This document shows, one piece after another, positions 24,201 through 35,283 of a stretch of DNA of 64,000 nucleotides. The DNA comes from Sinotaia quadrata. Its lineage: Eukaryota > Mollusca > Gastropoda > Architaenioglossa > Viviparidae. Position numbers and translations under genes: made by a program. The first letter of the stretch is position 1, and every line of letters begins with the position of its first letter. The notes beneath the pieces are model-generated. The model made no database searches, was not told the DNA's origin, and saw only the letters and a program-made list of their open reading frames with translations. The stretch is from positions 43,962,664 through 44,026,663 of the forward strand of contig CM054177.1 in assembly GCA_028829895.1 (NCBI GenBank). Direction: 5' to 3'.

Positions 24201-27200
24201 ATAATTCCTATTGTATGATGAAATTGAAATAAGCACATGTTGTGTGATGGCTTATTTATTGTAAAACCATTGGTAGCAAGTGTATTAAATTGTAGACTGA
24301 GATAATCATTTAATGTGAATTTAATATAAACAATTCATTGGTTATTGTTGTAGCCATTGAGATTTATGTAAATGTGGAACTGGAATATTATTGTTGTATT
24401 TGTAAATATTTCTCCATGACCATAATTTTGTAAATTATAAGTTAGCCTGTAGCTAATGTTTGATGACGTAAAATTGTAAGAATTAACTGTCACCACAAAG
24501 ACTTTAACTTTGTTTAGTAATTATTTGCTACTATAAAAGAAATATAATTATTCTTTTGCAGCTGACCTTTTACCATTGGGTGATTTTCTGCTGAATTTGG
24601 GTCTCATGTTCACTCTGAAATGCACACATTATTCCTGCTGCAAGCGGACAGTTGTCATGTGGGTCTGAGGGCATCACTGATATGGGCTAGGAGGGTTGTA
24701 TGAGGAACAGTGACCAGTGGACCATCATTCTATTCTTCAGAGACAAAGTTAAGCAGTCTCAGTACCGCACAAATCGATACTCTGATCAAAACAAACATTG
24801 ATCTCGGGACAGTGAATAGGCAGTCTCGGTTGACTTGTGTATTTGGAAATTGAATTTTATTGTTCTCTTTTAGTGCTTATTATTAAATCACTCTTTTCTT
24901 GTTATCTTAAACCCACATTTTGATTAATTTGTCAGAGTGACCGAGAGGTGCTCACTTGGGGGGGGGGGTTGAGTCAGAAATATGCAAATTTTATAAAGGT
25001 CATAATTAATCAAAGGGAAATATAGCATTACCAACTCAGAGCATGTCACCTAATCTGTTTGTCACTATACTAGATGATTGAATGTCAAAATGAATGGGTC
25101 TAATATAGAAATCGAAGAGTAGGCTAGTCCACAGGGCTGTCATCAGTGTTAAAGTTAATATAATACAAATTTCATAATTAATAATTCTGAGTTTTAATAC
25201 TGCGACAGTCATTAAAAAAACCCTGCACGTGATACACAGTGGTATCTATAGATCTCATATAGATCTTCTATTTCCAATATGCACAACGACATCTACAGAC
25301 CACAATCTTCTTTTCCCAAGATACACAGTGGTATCTACAGACCATAGTCTTCTATTTCAGATATACACAACAACATCTACAGATCTCAATCTTCTTTTCC
25401 CGAGAAACACAGCATCATCTATAGATTGCAATATTGTTTTCCCAGTATATACATTGACATCTATAGATTACAATCTTCTATTTCCGAGATACACTGCGGC
25501 ATCTACAGACCACAATCTTCTATATAATTTCCAGATACACAGCACTTCTACAGACCACAATCTTCTATTCTCAAGATATACAGTGACATCAAAAGACTGC
25601 AATCTTCTATTCCCAAGAAATACAGCAACATCCACAGACTGCAAACTTCTATTCCTGAGATACACAGAGGCATCTACAAACTGCAATCTTCTATTCTCGA
25701 GATACACAGAGGCATCTACAGACTGCTATTTTCTATTTCCGTTATACACAGATGAATCTATAGATAACAATCTTTTGTTCCTGAGATACATAGTAGCATC
25801 TATAGACTGTAATCTTCTATTTCCCAGAAACACAGCAGATATGGTAAAACTACATGTTATCTAAAGTTAAATGGCACTAGTGCACAACTTCTCAATCGAT
25901 TTTTAAATTAAGCACAAGACAACAATGATGTAAGTAAAACAAACAAAACAATGGATGAAAATATAAATCATAAAGAGAACACACCAATAGAAGAAAGAAC
26001 ATTATTGATTCTTTGACTTTATTTAAAAGTCGAATGATTATCAAATTCCAATGTATGTATCAGGGGGACTTGAGCTTAATAAATATTGAGAAACGGACTG
26101 AGTGTCTCCAAGACAGATTTGTTTGTCTTGCTACATAACTATTCTCTTCAGCTAGTAAGGGTGGGGACGCTTACTTACAAACCAAATCTTGTTCTTTATT
26201 GCGTGAACAGCTGTAATGTTGAATCCGTTTAAACTTTTATCTGTTGTTCGTGACAGCGTCACTGATGCGGTGTCTGACGTCAGATATATTATACTTTAGA
26301 TCGTATGTTAGGGGGCTTCCAACAAATGTCACAGTTCAGTGTGTGTCACTTCTGAGACCTTTATTATTTGAATTCTTTCATATTTTGTCTGTTCTCTCAT
26401 GCCAGCCGTACATTAGCCGTACACTTTTATGATGACAGGTGTAGTTATTCATTCCTATAGATGCAGGTTTAGTAATACATTCCTATAAAGATAGGCGTAG
26501 TCATACATTTTTGTAGAGGCAAGTGTAGTCATACATTGATATAATGGCAGATGCAGTAATACATTCTTATAAAGAAATGTGTAGTCATACATTCCTATAA
26601 AGACATGTGTAGTCATACATTAATATAAAGACAGATGTAGTCATACATTGACATAAAGACAGGTGTAGTAATACATTCCTATAAAGACGTGTAGTCATAC
26701 ATTGGTATAAAGAGAGGTATATTTCTACATTCTTATAAAAGTAGGTGTAGGCATACTTTCCTTTAGAGGCAGGTGTAATCATACATTGATATAAAGACAG
26801 GTGTAGTCATACATTTCTATAAAGAAAGGTCTAGTCATAAATTACTATAGAGGCAAGTATAATACATTGATATAATGGCAGGCGTAGTCATACTTTCCTT
26901 AAAAAGATAGGTGTAGTCATTCATTTTTATAATGGCAGGTTTCTTATAGACATTCATAATTGTAATGGAGGCATACTAATGATCATATACATTTTTAATA
27001 ACAGGTGTATAAATTTCCATGCACAGCTCTAACTGTAGAAATACTAGTAACATTTAATGTTCGATATTAGGTGGCATAATAACCAAACCTTGTTCTAATA
27101 GTATGTATGTATTCTAGCTACAATACACATATTTCATTGGAGATGTTCTACTAGCCATACAATATTTTACTGGTACGTGTTCTGATTGCCATACAGTATT

Positions 27201-27601
27201 CTTATAAACTCGTGACATAGTAATAGCTACTATTAATAAGGGTTATGGTCTGTTCTACCGCCTGATGGTATCTATACCTCTGTTTGCGATTACTTGTCGA
27301 ATATTTATTATTGGTAAAATTTCATTTCAATGGTGTAAATGCAGTGAGTGAAAAAAATGTCATTTAAGATATTTCTTCTTCGATGAAAGTTTTATCAACA
27401 TATATTTTACTGAAATGTAATACATAATATGAGCAGATTGTAAATGTGTTGAATTGTTACTGTTAGCAGACTTTCTCACGAACCTCGCATGTCCATCTCT
27501 TCTGTGAGTTCCACCGTGCAGTGGCCTTGGACATTCTGTCCGGAATAGTACACTCCATAGAAATTACTCAGCGTGATTTCAAATATGTTCAACTTGCCCA
27601 T
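17060..27601 (-). CDS. Alpha-arrestin (arrestin domain-containing protein, ARRDC3-like), paralogue 1, complete
   Basis: This is a predicted alpha-arrestin: a cytosolic adaptor that links membrane proteins to Nedd4-type ubiquitin ligases and endosomal sorting. Seven minus-strand exons (27484-27601, 22193-22339, 20399-20625, 19485-19667, 18986-19168, 17546-17747, 17060-17220) join in frame to 406 aa. The arrestin N domain is about residues 5-163, with motifs VYYSGQNVQG, GRHTFPFTFLLP and GHVRYSVKAIIDKPWKFD. The arrestin C domain is about 174-312, starting with LCCLCCATGPIS and including RRGYVPGEAV, GCKIIDVRYILQL and IPLEIVIG-type strands. PPSY at residues 355-358 is the WW-domain ligand expected in this family. 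The ATG is the first in frame and starts the usual MGK-type N-terminus. It is a tandem paralogue of the gene at 37725-58161, with five exon lengths identical. The exact orthologue (ARRDC2/3/4, TXNIP) cannot be assigned without a tree. Confidence 0.93.
17546..17747 (-). CDS. Alpha-arrestin 1, exon 6
   Basis: It encodes residues 287-353: the last strand of the arrestin C domain (LEVPLEIVIGNVPL) and a proline-rich linker. The acceptor GTGCTAG is followed by TTA; the donor is C|GTAAGT, phase 1. Confidence 0.92.
17883..18147. repeat. Minisatellite, 27/54-bp unit, about 9 copies
   Basis: GAGGAGCCATAGTAAAGGAGAG alternates with a CATACTAAAGGAGAGC variant (27-bp steps, 54-bp higher-order unit). The unit length is a multiple of 3, which creates long antisense ORFs; these are not treated as genes. 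It lies in intron 5 of the arrestin gene. Confidence 0.85.
18234..18270. repeat. CA microsatellite
   Basis: About 18 uninterrupted AC dinucleotides within intron 5. Confidence 0.95.
18607..18905. repeat. Minisatellite, 33-bp unit, 9 copies
   Basis: The unit includes AATGACAGGAAARGAGACGC and GTATTACATGTA, and the copies are nearly identical. As 33 is divisible by 3, it stays open on both strands (plus: MTGKETRITCK repeated; minus: SCHFTCNTRLF repeated). No start context, splice context or homology supports a protein. Confidence 0.9.
18986..19168 (-). CDS. Alpha-arrestin 1, exon 5
   Basis: It encodes residues 226-286 of the arrestin C domain, ending GCKIIDVRYILQ. The acceptor is CTGCAG, the donor CAG|GTAATT; phase 0 at both ends and 183 bp, as in the paralogue. 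Confidence 0.93.
19485..19667 (-). CDS. Alpha-arrestin 1, exon 4
   Basis: It encodes residues 165-225: LPVDGSNEKM, the cysteine-rich LCCLCC turn and RRGYVPGEAVRLF. The donor is ATG|GTCAGT. Confidence 0.93.
19680..20206. repeat. Two short tandem repeats in arrestin intron 3
   Basis: A 59-bp unit (GACGTGTTAAATTATATAAT...) occurs twice at about 19680-19790. A 52-bp unit (TGAATAAATACCTAAATAAT...) occurs three times from 20051 to 20206, almost without change. Confidence 0.85.
20399..20625 (-). CDS. Alpha-arrestin 1, exon 3
   Basis: It completes L89 and encodes residues 90-164, the core of the arrestin N domain. The acceptor is TTCAG|TG, the donor GCG|GTATGT; 227 bp, identical in length to the paralogue's exon. 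Confidence 0.94.
20722..20965. repeat. Minisatellite, about 36-bp unit, 7 copies
   Basis: AGTGTCTCAGTRTGATCA and GTATGTTAAGTAMATA recur, with one copy shortened. Confidence 0.8.
21190..21800. repeat. Degenerate AT-rich repeat field
   Basis: Variants of TTAATNNTTTATGACTAATGATTATCAAATT recur about every 45-55 bp. They are strongly diverged, and the unit edges are uncertain. Confidence 0.5.
22193..22339 (-). CDS. Alpha-arrestin 1, exon 2
   Basis: It completes G40 and encodes residues 41-88 (IRVKFEGKAFVHW, then a glycine-rich loop and YFSHEALLLGK). The acceptor is TTTCAG|GA, the donor T|GTAAGA. It is 36 bp longer than the matching exon of the paralogue, owing to the GGGKGSVTVT loop. Confidence 0.93.
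22480..22830. repeat. Degenerate tandem repeat, about 50-bp unit
   Basis: CATTATACAATGTTCTAATG and GTAGGTGTGCTAATAGC recur 6-7 times with drift. It is in arrestin intron 1. Confidence 0.65.
23430..23515. repeat. Two outlying copies of the 42-bp repeat seen at 25229-25850
   Basis: ATCTATAGACCACAATCTTC followed by TATT and an AGATACA block occurs twice here. The same unit forms the larger array 1.7 kb away. Confidence 0.75.
23520..25228. other. Unexplained 1.7-kb block between two parts of the same minisatellite
   Basis: It has a base composition different from the flanks, with T-run, moderately GC-rich and G-run (24959-24969) parts. It contains a 63-bp repeat in three copies at 24023-24211 (GTCTCTTTCAGAGAAGGTAT...). 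No ORF or known element was recognised. It could be a non-autonomous insertion that split the 42-bp array. Confidence 0.35.
25229..25850. repeat. Minisatellite, about 42-bp unit, 14-15 copies
   Basis: The unit is ACAGNGGCATCTACAGACYR plus CAATCTTCTATTYCCRAGAT. The 42-bp length keeps one plus-strand frame open for 211 codons (repeating DHNLLFPRYT-like units), which is a by-product. It is in arrestin intron 1. Confidence 0.85.
26430..26970. repeat. Minisatellite, about 39-bp unit, 13-14 copies
   Basis: TAGTCATACATTNMTATAAA followed by GAYAGGTG recurs with moderate divergence. Confidence 0.8.
27484..27601 (-). CDS. Alpha-arrestin 1, exon 1 (coding part)
   Basis: It encodes residues 1-39 plus the first base of G40 (MGKLNIFEITLSNFYGVYYS...). 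The donor is G|GTTCGT. An acceptor-like AAAAAG lies just before the ATG, so a 5' UTR exon further upstream is possible. Confidence 0.9.
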
Positions 27602-28859
27602 TTTCTTTTTAAAAAAAACACAAATTGCAACATAAAATAATCAGCTGAAGCAATCATCTGCACACAAAATATTTGTCATTATAAATTAATAACAATGTTA
27701 GTTTGAAAGTAATACCTCATGTATTACTAATAAAACTAAATGTACGCAATGCTAGCCAAACTAGCAATACCCTTTTGCTGAGTCATTTACTCAAGAATCA
27801 AACATTCCTTGGTTTAATTGGTCCCTCAGTGAGTGTTTAAAATGGCACAAAGTTGAAACATTTTCTGGGAAGTCTTCTCAAACATTTACTGGAGTGAGTG
27901 CTAGAAACCAAACCGTTTGTATTTATCAAGAAATCACCGTGGTAAGATTGATTTTCTGTTATGTCTTACGTAAAATAACTGAATGAATCTGAGTTTAATC
28001 CTTAATATTACACATCTGTTGACTGTTATAAATTAGCTTTGAAAAAAATTAACCTCAAATAGTTTTAAATTAGATTTGGTTTCATATTATAAAATGAAAT
28101 GAGACATTTATTAATAATTATTTATAATTGCAGAGTACAACTATTCACAGCTGAAAGTTTACTTAAATCACGTGATGTAGAGAGTTTATTTACTTCTGTG
28201 TATGATGACATACATAAATAGATAAAATCCATTATGACAAAATACACCTATTTTAATTAACGTTTATTAACTGAAATGAAATAGTTCATTATGATAAAGT
28301 ACAAATCTTTTAATTAACGTTTAATAACTAAAATGAAATAGTTCATTATGATAAAGTACGATTGTTTGTACTTAATGCATCTTGATTGATTCAATAAAAG
28401 TAGTTCCATTACTCAATGTTCGCTCAGTGACTGAAGAAAAATAGTTTTACTTTGATCAAGTTCATTTAATCAGTATCCCATAACTTGTTGAATAAAAGTA
28501 GATCTATTGTGATATCATATATTTATCAGTATTCAGTAGCTTACTAAACAAAACTATTTTCTATTATAATCGAGTGCACTGATTCAAATTTTACTGATTA
28601 AGAACAAAGATGGTCCTCTTATAATGCTTATACTCAGTGCATAAATTCAGTTACTGGCTTAAAAGAAAAACATGTAGTTTTATTTGATGAAATATATTTG
28701 CTTAGTGATCACCTTCTTAATGAAACAAAAATACATGTATTGATAACATTAAATAACTGATTATCAAATGAAGAAGGAGATATAGTAGATAAATTCTGCA
28801 TTGCAAAATGGCTCTATGATCTGCGTGCAAACAGCTGAATATAGTTCACTCCTACATCA
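27602..28859. other. Upstream flank of alpha-arrestin 1
   Basis: AT-rich DNA. No promoter motif stands out. Near 28250-28350 a unit with TTTTAATTAACGTTTATTAA and TGAAATAGTTCATTATGATA occurs about three times. Confidence 0.4.
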
Positions 28860-28962
28860 AATTTCATCATCATCACCATCATCGTCGTAGTCATCATCGT
28901 CATTGTCGTCGTCATCACCACCGTCATCCTCATCATCATCCTCATCATCACCATCATAATAC
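28860..28962. repeat. CAT/CGT-type trinucleotide tract
   Basis: An impure (ATC/GTC)n tract that reads as poly-D/E on the minus strand. No gene is supported. Confidence 0.85.
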
Positions 28963-29312
28963 ACGCTCTTTTGTCGAACAACTACAGTATTTTTGTTGCG
29001 ATATTTGGCAATAGTGATTTGTACAATGAACAAGGAGGACAAAGTGTTTATCTGCATCTGTCACGCTTCTCGCGTTTCTTATTCAATATTTTTAAAAGAA
29101 ACAAAAACGAAAACAAAACAAGTACAACTGTAGCACTCTGCTCAACTATTTTTTGGTGTTGTTTTTCAATTTTTTTTAATTTGTTTTTTTTGTTTACAAT
29201 TAAATACATGCACTTGCTTTCTGTTTCTTTGATCTACTGTGCTATTTTCAGCCTCGTGAAGTGCATTGCTTTCTTTTTTACAAGTATTTGCTGTAATCTT
29301 TATTTAACAGTG

Positions 29313-29341
29313 TGGGGGGATGGGGGTGGGTGGGGGGGGGT
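29313..29341 (+). other. G-quadruplex-type G-run cluster
   Basis: Four G-runs (6, 5, 3 and 10 G) lie within 29 bases with 1-2-base loops, fitting the G4 pattern on the plus strand. Confidence 0.6.
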
Positions 29342-29821
29342 TGTTTACCGTTACTGCAGAGGTATAAATATAATTCACTCAATTCTTTAAAAAAATAATT
29401 GCCGAAGTATTTTTAACAGCAAAACTATAAATGACTCCAGAGAGAAAGAGTGTTAAAACTGTGTTGGTTTTTGTTTTCTTTAGAAAAATATATGCTCTGA
29501 TGTGAGCATTTTAATTTTAATTAGTCTAGTTAGACTTGTAAGCGGTGACTCAAAACATTAACAAGAAGGTCATTTACATACAGTTAGTGCAATATCCCAT
29601 CTTTCTCCTCTGCCATCAAACTTAATGTTGTAGCAAGTGTCAAAGAGATGGACGTTATTTAAGAGATCTAACGGCTAGACTTTAATAGTTCTACGGACTA
29701 AGTGGGGTGTTCTGTAGTTTGAACAAATTTCCTTTTTCTCCAGACCTTATGAACCATATAGTAAGTACGACTTATTTCAGAAGAAAGAATGCATTTAATG
29801 TTAAAGTTCAAACAATTGGGC

Positions 29822-30215
29822 ATAGTCACTACATAGTAATAACTACACTAGTCACCACATAGTAATAACTACACTAATCACCACATTGTAATAACTACAC
29901 TAGTCACCACATAGTAATAACTACACTAATCACCACATAGTAATAACTACACTAATCACCACATTGTAATAACTACACTAGTCACCACATAGTAATAACT
30001 ACACTAATCACCACATTGTAATAACTACACTAGTCACCACATAGTAATAACTACACTAGTCACCACATTGTAATAACTACACTAGTCATCACATAGTAAT
30101 AACTACACTAATCACCACATTGTAATAACTACACTAGTCACCACATAGTAATAACTACACTAGTCACCACATTGTAATAACTACACTAGTCATCACATAG
30201 TAATAACTACACTAG
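29822..30215. repeat. Minisatellite, 26-bp unit, about 15 copies
   Basis: CACATAGTAATAACTACACT plus ARTCAC repeats head to tail. Two variants (CACATAG/CACATTG, AGTCAC/AATCAC) alternate in a mosaic, which suggests unequal exchange. Confidence 0.92.
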
Positions 30216-30597
30216 TCCGGTCATAGTAAAATGTACATTGGTCTATATATATACTAGTAGTATACCTTTAAGTAAACTAGTCACCTACAGAGATACTATA
30301 ATGTTCATTAGCCTACAATCTTGCTATAGATTGCAGTGCCGAACAAAAGTCGGTTTTCTTCACCCTCGAATGTCTTATATTTCAACATTCCTACCCGATT
30401 GTCACACTCTGACTCAGATCATGCTCTGCGCTACACAAAAAGTGCTTTGAAGCATGCCCTTAAGAGCTAGGTCGTTTTTCTAGTACACGCACACTGGTGT
30501 TTTTAAGTGCTCTATTGCATGTCGTGATCCGTATTTGGCTATTAATAGAGTCCAGAGGTTTTAAATTCGCTATTGCGCGTTGTGGTTCTTATTCTGC

Positions 30598-31510
30598 AGT
30601 AAACATATAGTAGACTAGGTTGAGTGTTATGGTCTTTTGCAGTAAACATATAGTAGACTAGGTTGAGTGTTATGGTCTTTTGCAGTAAACATATAGTAGA
30701 CTAGGTTGAGTGTTATGGTCTTTTGCAGTAAACATATAGTAGACTAGGTTGAGTGTTATGGTCTTTTGCAGTAAACATATAGTAGACTAGGTTGAGTGTT
30801 ATGGTCTTTTGCAGTAAACATATAGTAGACTAGGTTGAGTGTTATGGTCTTTTGCAATATACACAAAGTAGACTAGGTTTAATGTTATAGTCTTTTGCAA
30901 TATACACAAAGTAGACTAGGTTTAATGTTATGGTCTTTTGCAGTATACACAAAGTAGACTAGGTTGAGTGTTATGGTCTTTTGCAGTATACATAAAGTAG
31001 ACTAGGTTGAGTGTTATGGTCTTTTGCAATATACTCAAAGTAGACTAGTTTGAGTATTATAGTCTTTTGCAATATACACAAAGTAGACTAGGTTTAATGT
31101 TATAGTCTTTTGCAGTATACACAAAGTAGACTAGGTTTAATGTTATAGTCTTTTGCAGTATACACAAAGTAGACTAAGTTTAATGTTATAGTCTTTTGCA
31201 GTATACACAAAGTAGACTAAGTTTAATGTTATAGTCTTTTGCAGTATACACAAAGTAGACTAGATTTAATGTTACAGTCTTATTCAGTATACACAAAGTA
31301 GGCTAGGTTTAATGTTAGTCTTTTGCAGTATACACAAAGTAGACTAGATTTAATGTTATATCTTTGCAATATACACAAAGAAGACTAGGTTTAATGTTAT
31401 GGTCTTTTGCAGTAAACATAAAGTAGACTATGTTGAGTATTATGGTCTTTTGCAGTATACACAAAGAAGACTAGGTTTAATGTTATGGTCTTTTGCAGTA
31501 TACACAAATC
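30598..31510. repeat. Minisatellite, 43-bp unit, about 21 copies
   Basis: The unit contains TTTTGCAGTAAACATATAGT, AGACTAGGTT and GAGTGTTATGGTC. The first six copies are almost identical; later copies change to a GTATACACAAAG, TTTAATGTTATAG type. This is a gradient of homogenisation. Confidence 0.92.
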
Positions 31511-31719
31511 AGACTAGAGCGTTTTAAACATTCCTGCACATTTTGGTCAGCACTCAGTAGGACCCACAAACTAGACTAAAATATTTTCCAACATGCCTGA
31601 GTTTTGCGTCAGTGCTAGAAGTGTTTTTAATGAAAGGAAATATTAAACATTGCGGTTACACAATCAGCCTCCATTAATCTTTCACGATTTTATCGGGAAG
31701 TTCCAACTCAACCGTTCAC

Positions 31720-32040
31720 TGACACTTTAAGGCAGTGTCTGTGGGATTGCAAATCAGCTGTCAGCTGCCATTTTATGGGAGTGGGTCTGTTGGGTTATAA
31801 ATAAACTGTGAGCTGCCTCTTTAAGGGAGTGTCTGTGAGATTACAGATCAGCTGTCAGCTGCCTCTTTAAGGCAGTGTCTGCGGGATTACAAATAGCTTT
31901 CTACTACCTCTTTAAGGAAGTGTCTACGGGATTCAAATCAGCTGTTAGTTGTCTTTCAAAGGCAGTTCTGTGGATTACAAATCAGCTCTCAAATACTACT
32001 GTATGGCAGTGCCTCTGGAATTGCAAATCAAGTTAGCCAT
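31720..32040. repeat. Degenerate tandem repeat, about 60-bp unit, 5 copies
   Basis: CAGCTGTCAGCTGCCTCTTT, AAGGCAGTGTCTGYGGGATT and ACAAAT recur. Confidence 0.7.
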
Positions 32041-33613
32041 CACTTAAAAGTAGTGTTTGCAGTATTTTTGCGCAAACTGACTTTAGTTCTATGAACTCGA
32101 AGTAGCCGACTAAAACGCTGGAGACGCCTTTCTTTTTTAAATTTGGAGCCAAGATAGGATATCCCACACAATCTCTCCCCCGACCCCGCCTCATCTCCTA
32201 ATTCCCTCAATGATGTTTGTGGATCTCATCCCGTAGTCACAAATATAAAGGTTATTGTTAATGCTACACTATCATAGCCTAACAGTGCACTGCTGAATGT
32301 AATCTCTCTGCATCCCGCTTGACTTTATCAGATCATTATATTTTCACATTCTGCCATCAGTCAGTTGATGACAGTTTCACACCATGCCTTGAGCTATAAT
32401 AGCAATTAGAAATTGTTTGGCTTTTATATAAAATTATTCTTTAATATATTTTCCCAATTCTAATAACAACACTGCAAATATAAAAGACAAGCAGCTTTTA
32501 AATCACTTTATACCTCACTTTAGGCTTTATTTAACTTAAATTCCTAATAATTCCTAATACAGTCTGTGCCGGCTCAACATTTTCAGAATACAAATACGAT
32601 TTGCCGACACAGAAAAAGCTGCACCTATTTAAACTCCTTTATTTATAGTACACACAGAAAATTACTCACAAATATTCCGGCTCCTTTATTTACAGTATAT
32701 CTAGTTATAACATCAGTCGCATATATTCCGGCTCCTTTATTTACAGTATATCTACAGTAAATACATTACTCACATATATTCAGGCCCCTTCATATATAGG
32801 ACAAGAGCTAAAACAATACTCACTGTTTACTGTAGCTCTTTGGCGTAAACTGGTGTTGCTCACTTCAAGATTAGTCCATGGTCACCTGCTCCATCGCTCA
32901 GCAATGGAAGTGTTGCAGTTAAAATCTACACAACTGATATTTTAAGGGTTGATCCCTTATACTAGTTATAGGCAAATACGTACATCGTTGTCATGCGCGA
33001 TTTTAAGTGTATATGGATTTCGTAACTTCAACCTTACAGCACTTGGGCAAGTCAAAACATTTCGACTTAGTTCTCCTTTTGTCCCAGATTTCACAATGGA
33101 CAGTGACGTACAATTCGGGTTATTGAATAGTGGCAGCCAGGGGAGTTAAGACGTAGGCGTGTAAGACTAAAACTTTCAATTCGTGTATCCATTTACCTTT
33201 AGGCTATAAATAAAAACAGTTTACAGATACGGTGTTGCGTCAGAGTGAATGCCAAGTTCCAAATTACTTTGTCAAAATTTCCCTTTCTTTGTCTCCTTCC
33301 TCTTAGAAATCGCGTGCATTAGAAAGAAACCGGTGTCTTACATTTCTTGTTCATTGAAGTCTGCGTTTTGTGACGCCTAGTGAGATCATTGTTCAAAAGG
33401 CAACACCTGGGTCTCCCCGCCCCTGCAACGTATCGCTACAATTTGAAATTAAGTTTGCCTCTGAAGAAGCAAGGAGATTATATGCACAAGAGCGTGGTAT
33501 GGAAAGAATAGAAGATTGTATAGTGTATGGCTAGAAATGTAGAAAAGATTATGCAGATTATGTATATGGCATAGAAGTAAATGAAAAATATGCACACTGG
33601 CATATCCATATAT

Positions 33614-33616
<3 letters not shown>
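32041..33616. other. Intergenic, between the two arrestin genes
   Basis: It holds a small array with TTCCGGCTCCTTTATTTACA at about 32680-32790 and two GC-richer patches near 32165-32210 and 33380-33430. The patches could be promoter or CpG-type sequence for the arrestin at 27601, but no gene part was recognised. Confidence 0.4.

Positions 33617-33690
<74 letters not shown>
33617..33690. repeat. CA microsatellite
   Basis: ACAC runs interrupted by AAAACAC once. Confidence 0.95.
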
Positions 33691-33694
<4 letters not shown>

Positions 33695-34238
33695 TGGATC
33701 CAGTTCATGTTTCTTAAATGCCTTGATGTCACAATGCATACTCTTAATACATCTTTCACCTGTCATCTGCCACCTGGATCCCTCATTTCTCGCGTTCTTT
33801 ACCTGATATTGTAATTGTTATTGTTAATAACACATTAACGAGGCCATTCTTCCCTTGAATGATCTTTCAAAGGGAGAAAACTTCCGTTCTCTGTCTAATC
33901 TTTCTTTCATGCCGGAAGTGTTGGTGAAAGTTGCATGGTCACAAATTTTACCTTATTTAAGATCCTTAATTAAACATTAATTCTCAGTGTAAAATTACCT
34001 TTTGCCTCACCTGCCGATAAATTCCACTAATTGTAACTCCAACAGGTGGGAAGAGAGTGGACATTTTATGAGAGATCCAACATCAAGATTTTTTAAAAAC
34101 AAATATAAGAACCACGCGGATTTTAGTTTGAGTCCACAAAGATTTTAACATTTTTTTATACATTCAATCTAAGTTTAAATTTAGCAGATATGCATTTTGT
34201 TGAAACAACTAAGCAAAAATTATAGTGTTTCATATATG

Positions 34239-34241
<3 letters not shown>
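33691..34241. other. Intergenic, nothing recognised
   Basis: AT-rich, with no ORF, repeat or motif that I can support. Confidence 0.5.

Positions 34242-34312
<71 letters not shown>
34242..34312. repeat. GT microsatellite
   Basis: About 35 GT dinucleotides without interruption. Confidence 0.95.
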
Positions 34313-34315
<3 letters not shown>

Positions 34316-35283
34316 ATCATTTGTACTGTAGCTCTGAGAGTTCTATTAAAAAACCTTCTATGACCCTCACATCAAAGGCTGACGTCCTCAAGTCCTAAAA
34401 TGAGCTCAGTGCGTGTCGACTTCAGTTCAATCAATGTACGCATGCACGCGACTTTCCTGACAAATGAAACTGCAGTTTAACCGTCCCCGAATCAATTTAT
34501 TAATATTATTAAATCAGAACTATTTATAGTTTCCTTTAACGTGATAGCCACAATTCAGTAGAGAGAATAGATGCGCGGTCAAAATAATACAAGTATGACT
34601 CACCGAAATAACTCTGTTATTCAAGATTAATTCATGAATGCAATTCACCAGTCATCTCGGTTCGCTTGGCAACGTATACAGTCCTGCCTAAGGACTCACG
34701 CAATATTTTCCTTATTTAATGAAAAAATTCAGTATACATGCAGCTTATCAACGACTCCAGCTCTTAGTGGTGACTTTACACCTTCAAAATGTAAATAATT
34801 TTCTATTCACATGCGTGACTGCACGGAGCTGATAATCAGATCCCATAGTTACGTGCTAATGCTTTTGAAATAAAATTTAAATTTATTTGGTGCTTATCTG
34901 ATTGAGTAAATAAAATAAAAGAATAAATTTACAGACAGCGGACAGGGTGTTGTGTAATGTTATTTAAGCTCCTCTAGAGTTGCTATTATTATTTTTTTTT
35001 AAAAAGTTATTCACAAGTAAATCTTATTTCTAAGAATTGGATGAGAAGATTAAGCTGCATCAAGGTCTGTGAGTACTGTCTCATGATTGTCGCCCTTAGA
35101 GGCGAGTACTTTCAACGTACTTGGTAGGAAGATAGCTTGGTTGGTAACTAATATCGAATTAATATTTAAAACGACTCACTTAGAGACCGTTTTACATTTC
35201 TTCCAAAGAAATAAATAATAGTCTACTAAGATACAAGGTATGGCATTTCCTCGTTGTGTGCATACATCTCTCTTTCATACAAT
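34313..35283. other. Intergenic, nothing recognised
   Basis: No gene was seen. A somewhat GC-richer part at 34380-34470 contains GTGCGTGTCGACTTC and GCATGCACGCGAC. Its function is unknown. Confidence 0.4.

Noticed and set aside
25229..25864. 211-codon ORF of DHNLLFPRYT-type repeats
   Set aside because: It is the 42-bp minisatellite read in a multiple-of-three frame; copies are degenerate and intronic.
29822..31510. CRISPR-like regular repeats
   Set aside because: The units are head-to-tail with no unique spacers and the genome is eukaryotic; these are minisatellites.
33380..33430. GC-richer patch as promoter of alpha-arrestin 1
   Set aside because: It is almost 6 kb from the coding start, with no paired motifs or exon joining it to the gene, so it was noted only as intergenic.
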